From: Acidihalobacter aeolianus
GTDB taxonomy: Bacteria; Pseudomonadota; Gammaproteobacteria; DSM-5130; Acidihalobacteraceae
Direction: 5' to 3'
Assembly: GCF_001753165.1 (NCBI RefSeq)
Contig: NZ_CP017448.1
Coordinates: 3,103,183 to 3,167,182 of the forward strand
Length of the DNA: 64,000 nt
Shown here: positions 17,530-24,594 of the stretch, one piece after another
How positions within the stretch are numbered: the first letter of the stretch is position 1
Layout: every line of letters begins with the position of its first letter
Program-made: the position numbers and the translations under genes
Notes under the pieces: generated by a model
Told to the model about the DNA's origin: nothing
The model's input: the letters and a program-made list of their open reading frames with translations, nothing else
The model's database searches: none

Positions 17530-18390
17530 ATGAGTTTTCAGCTGGGAACACCCATACCGATCGGCCAGTCCGTCAGCGACAGCGTCAACTACCTGACCGA
17601 CCACTACGCCGGGGCCTTCAACGCGATCACCACCGGCGTGCACTTCCTCATCGCCGGGCTCAAGAACGGCCTGCTCGCCGTGCCCCCGCTCCTGGCCATC
17701 GCCGTGGTCGCCGCGCTTTCGTTGTGGTTGCTCGGCTGGCGCCGCAAAGGTGCCTGGGGCTTGATGGTCTTTGCCGTGCTCGGCCTGCTGTTGGTGCTCA
17801 ATCTCGGCTACTGGGCCGCGTTGATGGAAACCCTCGCGCTGGTGCTCGCCGCCGAGCTGATGGTGGTCGTCATCGGCCTGCCGCTCGGCATCCTCGGCGG
17901 GCGCAGCGATCTGGCCGACCGCATGATGCGGCCGGTGCTGGACATCATGCAGACCATGCCGGCCTTCGTGTACCTCGTGCCGGCGGTCATCTTCTTCGGT
18001 CTGGGCCTGGTGCCCGGCGTGCTCTCGACGGTGATCTTCGCGCTGCCGCCGCTGATCCGTCTGACCACGCTCGGCATTCGCCAGGTCCCCCACGAACTGG
18101 TCGAGGCCTCCAACTCCTTCGGTGCCACCTGGTGGCAGATGCTGGTCAAGGTGCAGCTGCCGAGCGCGCTGCCGTCGATCATGGCGGGGGTCAACCAGTC
18201 CATCATGCTGGGCCTGTCGATGGTGGTCATCTCCGCGATGATCGGCGCCGGCGGCCTCGGCAACGTCGTCCTGCAAGGCATCACCCAGCTCGATGTCGGC
18301 AAGGGCTTCGTCGGCGGTCTCGCCGTCGTCATCCTCGCGATCATTCTCGATCGCATCACTCAATCCTTCGGTCAAAGGGGCAAACAATGA
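17530..18390 (+). CDS. proW: Glycine betaine/proline ABC transporter permease
   Basis: ProW forms the membrane channel for betaine. The 286-residue product has six or seven helices and the permease loop PHELVEASNSFGATWWQML, plus LPSALPSIMAGVNQ. ATG 17530 is chosen; the frame is open back to the proV stop, but those residues are polar and arginine-rich. The stop overlaps the proX ATG by four bases. Confidence 0.94.
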   Translation: MSFQLGTPIPIGQSVSDSVNYLTDHYAGAFNAITTGVHFLIAGLKNGLLAVPPLLAIAVVAALSLWLLGWRRKGAWGLMVFAVLGLLLVLNLGYWAALMETLALVLAAELMVVVIGLPLGILGGRSDLADRMMRPVLDIMQTMPAFVYLVPAVIFFGLGLVPGVLSTVIFALPPLIRLTTLGIRQVPHELVEASNSFGATWWQMLVKVQLPSALPSIMAGVNQSIMLGLSMVVISAMIGAGGLGNVVLQGITQLDVGKGFVGGLAVVILAIILDRITQSFGQRGKQ

Positions 18391-19253
18391 AACGCATGTC
18401 ACGCCTGCTAGGCACCCTCATCCTGGCGTTCTCCGCCGCCGGCATCGCCATGCTGCCGGCCGCGCAGGCCGCCGCCAAACCGACGATCAAGCTCGGCTAC
18501 GTGCAGAGCTGGCCGTCCAGCGCCATCACCACACGCCTAGCCGCCACGGTGATCCGCGAGCGCCTGCATACCCCGGTGGAAATGATCTCCTCCGCAGCAG
18601 GCCCGATGTGGGAAGCCGTGGCCAGCGACCACACCGACGCTATGCTCACCGCCTGGCTGCCCACCACCCACAAGACCTACTACGAGAAGCTGTGGACGCG
18701 CGTGGTCAACCTCGGCCCGAACGTCACCGGCACCCAGCTCGGTCTCGCCGTGCCCAAGTACGTGCCGGTGAACACCATTGCCGGGCTGGAGAAGTACGCC
18801 GGCAAGTTCCAGGATCGCATCGTCGGCGTGGGCGCCGGCGCCGGCATCAACATGAACACCGAGACCGCGATCAAGACCTACGGCCTCAAGAGCTTCCACC
18901 TGCAGACCAGCTCCACCGCCGCGATGACCGCACAGCTTCAGCGCGCCATCAAGCGCAAGCAGTGGATTGTGGTCACCGCGTGGACGCCGATGTGGATGTG
19001 GGCCAAGTTCGACATCAAGTACCTCAAGGACCCGAAGAACGTCTACGGCGTGGGCGGCCATATCAACACCATCGCCAACCCGGGCCTGATCAAGAAGGAC
19101 CCGGCGGTATTCACGTTCCTGCGCCGCTTCTCGATCAGCAGCGCCCAGCTGCAGCAGATGATGCTGGAGGCCAAGAACGGCAAGCCGGTGAAGAGTGTGG
19201 TCGCGGACTTCATCAAGGCCCATCCCAAGCAGGTTCAGGGCTGGCTCGACTGA
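18387..19253 (+). CDS. proX: Glycine betaine-binding periplasmic protein
   Basis: ProX delivers betaine to ProVW. The 288-residue protein has a signal peptide (LLGTLILAFSAAGIAMLPAAQAA region) and OpuAC-type domain features: KLGYVQSWPSS with a ligand-box Trp, EMISSAAGPMWEAVASDHTD and WTPMWMWAKF. Tryptophans in these places cage the trimethylammonium head. It is coupled to proW by ATGA and followed by a convergent hairpin. Confidence 0.94.
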   Translation: MKRMSRLLGTLILAFSAAGIAMLPAAQAAAKPTIKLGYVQSWPSSAITTRLAATVIRERLHTPVEMISSAAGPMWEAVASDHTDAMLTAWLPTTHKTYYEKLWTRVVNLGPNVTGTQLGLAVPKYVPVNTIAGLEKYAGKFQDRIVGVGAGAGINMNTETAIKTYGLKSFHLQTSSTAAMTAQLQRAIKRKQWIVVTAWTPMWMWAKFDIKYLKDPKNVYGVGGHINTIANPGLIKKDPAVFTFLRRFSISSAQLQQMMLEAKNGKPVKSVVADFIKAHPKQVQGWLD

Positions 19254-19262
19254 GGCCGCGTG

Positions 19263-19286
19263 CCGGTGCCCGGCTCCGGGCACCGG
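19263..19286. terminator. Bidirectional hairpin between proX and the YchJ gene
   Basis: CCGGTGCCCGG and CCGGGCACCGG make an 11-base perfect inverted repeat with a two-base centre, exactly filling the 37-base gap between two convergent stops. T-runs are weak on both sides, so it may act with Rho or simply protect 3' ends. Confidence 0.5.
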
Positions 19287-19290
19287 TAAT

Positions 19291-19704
19291 TCAGCCGGAC
19301 GGCGGGGCGATCTCGCCGTCCACGTAGTACCAGCGGCCGTCCTCGCGCAGGAAGCGGCTCAGCTCTTCCAGCCGCTGCGCGCGACCGCCGCGCTTGGCGC
19401 GGGCGACGAAGGCCACTCGCCCCTCCGCATCCGCGGCGCCACCCGCCTCTGTGCGTTCCACACGCAAACCCAACCAGTGCAGTTCGGGGTCCGGATCGAG
19501 TGCGGCCGGCCGGGTCGACGGATGCCAGGTTGCCAGCACGTAGTCCGTGCGCCCCGTCGCATAGGCCGTGTAGCGCGAGCGCATCAGCGCCTCGGCCGTC
19601 GGCGCGGATTCCGCACCGTCGATGAAGCGCCCGCAGCAGGTCGCGTAGCCGCGTCCCGAGCCGCAGGGGCACTCCTCCGTACGCGTTGCGCGCTGCTTAG
19701 CCAT
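19291..19704 (-). CDS. YchJ family SEC-C motif protein
   Basis: The 137-residue product begins with a SEC-C zinc motif (CPCGSGRGYATCCG near residues 13-26) followed by a YchJ/NTF2-like domain with LMRSRYTAYATGRTDYV and a closing FLREDGRWYYVDG. The family is widespread and of unknown function. The ATG at 19704 is supported by the cysteine motif lying just after it; upstream frame overlaps the divergent SagB gene's leader and is not used. Confidence 0.87.
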   Translation of the reverse strand: MAKQRATRTEECPCGSGRGYATCCGRFIDGAESAPTAEALMRSRYTAYATGRTDYVLATWHPSTRPAALDPDPELHWLGLRVERTEAGGAADAEGRVAFVARAKRGGRAQRLEELSRFLREDGRWYYVDGEIAPPSG

Positions 19705-19794
19705 GCCTCGATGCCTCCAAACCGATGACCACAATCCGCGAGCGGTCATGTTAATCTGATCGCGCCATTCCTCCCCAGATTCACCCCGCCCCCA

Positions 19795-21429
19795 ATGACC
19801 GATACCGACGCAACAGACCGCGTGCTGGCCTACCACCAGCGCACCAAACACCAGTTCGCCCGCTATGCCGCCGGGCCGCCCGGTCTCGACTGGAACACCC
19901 AGCCGGACCCTTTCCGCCGTTACGCGGGAGCGCCGGTGCAGGAGCTGCCGTTGCTCGGCGACGCGCCGGAGCCCGCCTATGCCGAGCTTTACATGCCCGG
20001 CGCGGTGTCGCCCCGGCCGCTCGGCCTGGCGTCGCTCGCCGCGCTGTTCGAGCTCGCCTTCGGCTTGTCCGCCTGGAAGCGCTTCGGCGAGGACAAGTGG
20101 GCCCTGCGCTGCAATCCCTCCAGCGGCAACCTCCACCCGACCGAGGCCTATGCGGTCACCGCCGGCTGCCCCGGCCTGGACGACGGCGTGCATCATTATG
20201 TCAGCCGAGACCATCTGCTGGAGCGGCGCTGCGGCTTCGCCGCCGGGACGGCAACGCTGCCGCCGGGCCTGCTGCTCGTCGGCCTGAGCTCGGTGCACTG
20301 GCGCGAGGCCTGGAAATACGGCGAACGCGCCTACCGCTACTGCCAACACGACGTCGGCCACGCCATCGCTGCGCTGCGCTATGCCGCCGCCGTGCTCGGC
20401 TGGCGCGTGCACCTGCTCGACGCCTGGGGCGACGCCGACCTCGCCGGCCTGCTCGGCCTCGCGCGCGACGCGGACTACGACGACGCCGAACGCGAGCATC
20501 CCGACGTGCTGCTGCAGGTCGACACCGGGACCGCAAACCCGCAAGCCGACAGCGACGCCCTGCTCGCGGCGGCTGCCGCAGGCCGTTGGCTGGGCCGCGC
20601 CAACGCGCTGTCCGGCAAGCACGAATGGGACTGGCCGGTGATCGAGGAAACCGCCGCCGCCTGCACCAAGCCGCGCACCGCCGGGAGCGCCGAGACCGTC
20701 GAGCCGCGACCCCCGCTCGCGCCCACCGCCTGCACCCTCGGGGCGGTCGAACTGATCCGCCAGCGGCGCAGCGCGCAGGCCTTCGACGGCAGCACGGCGA
20801 TCTCCGCCACAGACTTCTTTCGCCTGCTCGACGCCACCCTGCCCCGGCCCGATGTGCCACCCTGGGACGCCGTCGGCTGGGCGCCCCGGCTGCATCTGCT
20901 GCTGTTCGTGCACCGCGTCGAGGGTTTGCCGCCGGGACTGTACGCCCTGCCGCGACGCACGGAGGCCGAGGCGCTGCTGCGCGCCGCCCTGTCCGCCGAA
21001 TACGCCTGGGAACGCGTCGCCGAGGCGCCCGCGCACCTGCCCCTGTTCCGGCTGCTCACCGCCGACGCCCGCAAGGCCGTGCGCACACTTTCCTGCCACC
21101 AGGACATCGCCTCGCACAGCGCCTTCACCCTGGGCATGCTGGCAGAATTCGCCGACGAACTGGCGCAGGCGCCGTGGCGTTATCGCCGGCTGTTCTGGGA
21201 GGCCGGCATGATCGGTCAGGTGCTCTACCTGGAGGCCGAGGCCGCCGGCCTGCGCGGCACCGGCATCGGCTGCTTCTTCGACGATCCCGTACACGAACTG
21301 CTCGGCATCCAGGGCGAAACCCTGCAGAGCCTGTATCACTTCACCGTCGGCGGCGCCCGCGTCGACGCCCGCCTGCAAACCCTACCGCCCTACGGCCATC
21401 TCGCAGTCCGCCCCTCCGGCCCGGCTTGA
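19795..21429 (+). CDS. SagB/ThcOx-type FMN-dependent oxidoreductase, two tandem domains
   Basis: The 544-residue protein consists of two nitroreductase-like halves. The first has CNPSSGNLHPTEAY near residues 107-120, the hallmark of SagB-type dehydrogenases, and YCQHDVGHAIAALRYAA. The second has IRQRRSAQAFDG, CHQDIASHSAFTLGML and GIGCFFDDPVHELLG. Relatives oxidise azolines to azoles in thiazole/oxazole-modified peptides, but stand-alone two-domain forms like this have no known substrate. No cyclodehydratase or precursor peptide was seen nearby. The next gene starts 61 bases on. Confidence 0.85.
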   Translation: MTDTDATDRVLAYHQRTKHQFARYAAGPPGLDWNTQPDPFRRYAGAPVQELPLLGDAPEPAYAELYMPGAVSPRPLGLASLAALFELAFGLSAWKRFGEDKWALRCNPSSGNLHPTEAYAVTAGCPGLDDGVHHYVSRDHLLERRCGFAAGTATLPPGLLLVGLSSVHWREAWKYGERAYRYCQHDVGHAIAALRYAAAVLGWRVHLLDAWGDADLAGLLGLARDADYDDAEREHPDVLLQVDTGTANPQADSDALLAAAAAGRWLGRANALSGKHEWDWPVIEETAAACTKPRTAGSAETVEPRPPLAPTACTLGAVELIRQRRSAQAFDGSTAISATDFFRLLDATLPRPDVPPWDAVGWAPRLHLLLFVHRVEGLPPGLYALPRRTEAEALLRAALSAEYAWERVAEAPAHLPLFRLLTADARKAVRTLSCHQDIASHSAFTLGMLAEFADELAQAPWRYRRLFWEAGMIGQVLYLEAEAAGLRGTGIGCFFDDPVHELLGIQGETLQSLYHFTVGGARVDARLQTLPPYGHLAVRPSGPA

Positions 21430-21490
21430 AGCCAGGCCGCGGGGCGCGGATGATCGCGGATTGAATCACGTAGATTGAAGAGGGTTTTTC

Positions 21491-21769
21491 ATGCAGGCCA
21501 CCGCCGAATTCCAGCTCATCCCGCTCGGCGCGGGCGTCTCCGTCCGCCGCGAGGTGGAGCGCGTCGTCGCGCTGCTGCGCAGCCGACCGCTGCTCACCGA
21601 GACCCACGCCTCTGGCACCAACATCGAAGGCGAGATGCACGAAATCCTGAACGCCGTCGAGGCCGTGCACAAGGCATTGCACGCCGAGGGCGCGGTGAGA
21701 CTGGTGAGCTATCTCAAGTTGGAGACGCGCACCGACAAGACGCCCACCCTCGCGGGGAAACGGCTGTGA
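21491..21769 (+). CDS. MTH1187/YkoF-type thiamine-binding family protein
   Basis: The 92-residue product is one ferredoxin-like domain of the MTH1187/UPF0045 family: AEFQLIPLGAGVSV at the start, then THASGTNIEGEMHEILNAV and VRLVSYLKLETRTDK. Relatives bind thiamine or related molecules. The stop overlaps the GTG of the next gene (GTGA), so the two are coupled. Confidence 0.85.
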   Translation: MQATAEFQLIPLGAGVSVRREVERVVALLRSRPLLTETHASGTNIEGEMHEILNAVEAVHKALHAEGAVRLVSYLKLETRTDKTPTLAGKRL

Positions 21770-21999
21770 GCGCGGCGGACGGGATGCGCCTCTGCACCTG
21801 CGGCGCCCAGGCTGCCGTGCGCCGCGAGACCCGCCGCATCGCGGGCAGCGGCGAGGAAATCGTCTATCGCGTCGCCTGCCCCGTCTGCGGTCAGACCGGC
21901 CCCGCCGTGGTCCTCGGCGAGCGCGACGAGGCCGAGGTCATCGCCGAGGCCGTCGCCGCCTGGAACGCCCTCATCTCGCGCACCCGCCCGCTGGAGTAG
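21766..21999 (+). CDS. Small Lar-like zinc-ribbon protein
   Basis: This 77-residue product starts at a GTG at 21766 that overlaps the preceding stop. It has two cysteine pairs (RLCTCG and VACPVCGQTGP) and a C-terminal AEAVAAWNAL. A zinc ribbon followed by an A-x-x-WN motif is the layout of Lar-type restriction alleviation proteins, which modulate type I systems in E. coli prophage. Similarity is by pattern only. A type I system lies 2.6 kb away, at 24595-32626. An alternative is a generic zinc-ribbon partner of the thiamine-binding protein. Confidence 0.55.
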   Translation: MSAADGMRLCTCGAQAAVRRETRRIAGSGEEIVYRVACPVCGQTGPAVVLGERDEAEVIAEAVAAWNALISRTRPLE

Positions 22000-22020
22000 T
22001 AGCTGGGGCAAACGGGACAC

Positions 22021-22554
22021 TCACGACGACGCGCGCCGCAAGTCATTGCGCGACAGCGCGAACACACGCTCGATCATCGCCTCGTCCGCCATCCTGAACG
22101 TCTTGCCCCGGCTCGCCGCATAACGGCACAGCCCCCGGTTCACCGACATCGGGTCCAGCCGCATCACGTCAGGCACTTCCAACACACGGGCGTCCAGCAG
22201 GTAACGCATCTGCGTCAGGCTGGCCAGCACGGAGCGGTCGGTGCAGGTATCGAAGCGGGCCGGCCCCAGGGCAAGCTCCGCGCGCAGCACCAGGTTGTAC
22301 GGCACGCCCATGTAGGCAAGCGACGAGGTGAAGATGTCCTTGAACCAGTGCCCCAGGTCGTTGAACTCGGGCTTGCGCACGCCGGGCAGATACAGCGTAT
22401 AGCGCGTCTCGTCGTGGCAGAACATCACCACATGGCGTCGGTCGATGCGGTATAGGTGCGCGTGCCAGCTGCCCAGCGGGCTCGTCTCCGCCAACGGTTC
22501 GCGGCTTACGGCAGGCAGCATCGCGGCCAATTTTTGGGTGCAGTGAATCAGCAT
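22021..22554 (-). CDS. DUF6933 domain protein
   Basis: The 177-residue product from ATG 22554 shows the DUF6933 pattern: LIHCTQKLAAML at the start, PLGSWHAHLYRIDRRHVVMF, then DETRYTLYLPGVRKPEF. No function is known. A GAGGG sits ahead of the chosen ATG; an earlier in-frame start lacks one. The gene is divergent from hipBA across a 343-base gap and marks the left side of the accessory island. It may be cargo of a mobile element or a partner of the toxin pair; nothing in the sequence decides this. Confidence 0.7.
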   Translation of the reverse strand: MLIHCTQKLAAMLPAVSREPLAETSPLGSWHAHLYRIDRRHVVMFCHDETRYTLYLPGVRKPEFNDLGHWFKDIFTSSLAYMGVPYNLVLRAELALGPARFDTCTDRSVLASLTQMRYLLDARVLEVPDVMRLDPMSVNRGLCRYAASRGKTFRMADEAMIERVFALSRNDLRRASS

Positions 22555-22769
22555 CGCCACCCTCGCCCCGTATCTGGCCGGAACCTCCGTTCCGACCCAT
22601 TCGTCCACCGCCCACGCCATTGCCCGAAGACCATGACGCGCGCGGCGACTCCATGCCCGTAATCGGCCATGTCGTTACCCCCTCTTTAGCCCTTGGCGGA
22701 TGCATAGCCCTGCTCCACCTTCTGATTACTGTATAGCCTGTTCTGGGATAACCTTTTTCTATCAGTAAA

Positions 22770-22793
22770 ACCTGCCTGAAACAGGTCTTCAGG
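22770..22793. promoter_or_regulatory. Overlapping inverted repeats upstream of hipB
   Basis: ACCTG...CAGGT (22770-22786) and CCTGAA...TTCAGG (22775-22793) share bases, so only one could fold at a time in RNA; as DNA they form a two-register operator candidate for the HipB-like repressor. About 105 bases separate it from the hipB ATG. Confidence 0.35.
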
Positions 22794-22882
22794 GACACCG
22801 GCATACGCATCGCCGCCAGGCCAGAGACAGCCAAATCTACAGACAATAAATTAGCTATAAATTGACCTAAAAACACAAAACA

Positions 22883-22896
22883 GCCAACATATTGGC
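22883..22896. promoter_or_regulatory. Inverted repeat directly before the hipB start
   Basis: GCCAA, four bases and TTGGC end one base before the hipB ATG and stand where the ribosome site would be expected. It may be the autoregulatory operator of the HipB-like protein or a structure that limits translation. The repeat is short, so chance is possible. Confidence 0.35.
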
Positions 22897-22897
22897 C

Positions 22898-23233
22898 ATG
22901 AATGAAAACTTACTATTTCTCTCAGAGAACGAGATCGCCGAGCGCATTGCCAGCGCCGCGAAGGCGTATCGCCTGTCGCCGCGTGCCGCCAACATGACGC
23001 AGCAGGCGCTGGCGGACAAGGCCGGCGTTTCGGTCGGCACGATCAAGCGCTTCGAGAAGACCGGCATCATCACCCTGCCCAACCTGATCGCCGTGTTCCG
23101 CTCGCTCGGCCTGCTGCAAAACGTCGCGGCCCTGCTGCCGGAAGTGCCCGAGGTCAGCCCGATGGAGGCGCTGCTGGCCGAGGAACGCAAGCGCAGACCG
23201 GCCCGCGCGCGCAAGCCGCGCGCCAAGGGGTGA
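22898..23233 (+). CDS. hipB: HipB-like XRE-family antitoxin
   Basis: The 111-residue product has a helix-turn-helix of XRE type near residues 34-80: MTQQALADKAGVSVGTIKRF. The C-terminus is basic (RKRRPARARKPRAKG), longer than a minimal HipB. It would bind the HipA toxin and repress the pair. ATG 22898 is used; a TTG two codons earlier is possible. The hipA ATG follows after four bases. Confidence 0.82.
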   Translation: MNENLLFLSENEIAERIASAAKAYRLSPRAANMTQQALADKAGVSVGTIKRFEKTGIITLPNLIAVFRSLGLLQNVAALLPEVPEVSPMEALLAEERKRRPARARKPRAKG

Positions 23234-23237
23234 GCCA

Positions 23238-24527
23238 ATGGCCGAGCGCTTCGATCCGCCGTCCGTCGTCGAAGTGCGGCTGTGGGGCGCACGCGCCGGC
23301 GCGCTCACCGCCTCCGCCCGGTTTCCCGGCTACTATGCCTTCGAGTACGACCGCGATTTCGTCCAGGGCGGCGTCGAACCCTCGCCGCTGCTGATGCCCT
23401 CGGCGGCCGGGCGCACCTACACCTTCCAGACGCTCGCGCAGGAGACCTACCACGGCCTGCCCGGCCTGATCGCCGACGCGCTGCCGGACCACTTCGGCAA
23501 CGCGCTGATCGACGAATACCTCAACCGACACGGTTACGCCGCCGGCGAGATCACCACCCTGCAGCGCCTGATCTACGTCGGCCGCCGCGCGATGGGCGCG
23601 CTCGAATTCAAGCCCGCCGCCAGCGAAACGCACGACGACGCCTCGGCCGTCCCGCTGGAAATGTCCGCGCTGGTCGAGGACGCGCGGCGCGCCCTGCGCG
23701 GCGAGCTGTCGCAGATCACGCCGCAGATCCTCGAAATCGGCAGCTCCGCCGGCGGCGCCCGGGCCAAGGCCGTGATCGGCTGGAACCGGCAGACCGGCGA
23801 AGTCGTGTCCGGGCAGTTCGACGTGCCCGAGGGCTTCGAGCACTGGCTGCTCAAGTTCGACGTCGACCTGGACGGCAACCTGAGCTACACCGCCGGCTTC
23901 GGCCGCATCGAATACGCGCACTACCTGATGGCCCGCGAGGCCGGCGTCGAGATGAACGAGTGCCGGCTGATGGAAGAAGGCGGCCGCGCCCACTTCATGA
24001 CCCGGCGTTTCGACCGGCGCGGCAACCGCAAGCTGCACATCCATTCCCTCTGCGGCCTGGCCCACCTCGATTTCAACCAGCCCCGCGTGCACAGCTACGA
24101 ACAGTACCTGCGCACCATCCAGGCGCTGAACATCGGCAAGCCGGCGATCGATCAGGCGTTCGTGCGCTGCGCCTTCAACGTCGCCGCAGTCAACTGCGAC
24201 GACCACACCAAGAACCTCGCCTTCCTGCTCGAAGAAGGCGGCGACTGGCAACTCACACCGGCCTACGACGTCTGCTTCTCGCACAACCCCGCGGCGGGCA
24301 AATGGACCCGCGAGCACCAGATGCGGGTGAACGGCAAGACCTGGGATATCGAAGAGGAAGACCTGCTCGCCCTGGCCAAAACCTTCGGCGTCAGCCGCGC
24401 CCGCGAGCGGCTCGACCGCGTCATCGTGGCCGTCCGCCGCTGGCGCGAATTTGCCGGCGAGGCGGGCGTGCCGGAGGCGCGCATCGCTTATGTGGAGGGC
24501 TTTCACCCAGCGTGGGTGAAGCAATGA
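23238..24527 (+). CDS. hipA: HipA-family serine/threonine kinase toxin
   Basis: HipA toxins phosphorylate a translation factor such as glutamyl-tRNA synthetase and induce dormancy. The 429-residue product has the N-terminal subdomain, an ATP-site region EIGSSAGGARAKAVI, the catalytic loop NCDDHTKNLAF near residues 317-327 with the general-base Asp, and the metal-binding Asp in PAYDVCF. All are intact, so it should be active. It pairs with the upstream antitoxin and converges on hsdR with a 67-base gap. Confidence 0.9.
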   Translation: MAERFDPPSVVEVRLWGARAGALTASARFPGYYAFEYDRDFVQGGVEPSPLLMPSAAGRTYTFQTLAQETYHGLPGLIADALPDHFGNALIDEYLNRHGYAAGEITTLQRLIYVGRRAMGALEFKPAASETHDDASAVPLEMSALVEDARRALRGELSQITPQILEIGSSAGGARAKAVIGWNRQTGEVVSGQFDVPEGFEHWLLKFDVDLDGNLSYTAGFGRIEYAHYLMAREAGVEMNECRLMEEGGRAHFMTRRFDRRGNRKLHIHSLCGLAHLDFNQPRVHSYEQYLRTIQALNIGKPAIDQAFVRCAFNVAAVNCDDHTKNLAFLLEEGGDWQLTPAYDVCFSHNPAAGKWTREHQMRVNGKTWDIEEEDLLALAKTFGVSRARERLDRVIVAVRRWREFAGEAGVPEARIAYVEGFHPAWVKQ

Positions 24528-24594
24528 GCGGTGAGGGCAGCATTTTAAGACCCCCCCACCGCCTCGATCCTGCTCCGCTAAGACTGCGAAATTA

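Larger units (their letters stand above)
22555..22897. promoter_or_regulatory. Divergent DUF6933 / hipBA control region
   Basis: This 343-base stretch holds no gene I can support. Its right half is AT-rich compared with the surroundings and contains several inverted repeats: the overlapping ACCTG/CAGGT and CCTGAA/TTCAGG pair at 22770-22793, and GCCAA/TTGGC at 22883-22896. A TATAG...GGATA pair around 22732-22750 weakly recalls the E. coli HipB operator. TATAAA near 22855 is a possible -10 toward hipB. Confidence 0.4.

Noticed and set aside
16282-18402. A 706-codon open frame antisense to proV-proW
   Set aside because: Its translation is low-complexity, rich in Asp, His and Gly, and mirrors the codon bias of the proVW strand. 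proVW have full family motifs.
19291-21378. Long minus-strand extension of the YchJ frame across the SagB gene
   Set aside because: Only the last 137 residues match a family (SEC-C/YchJ); the remainder is antisense to SagB codons.
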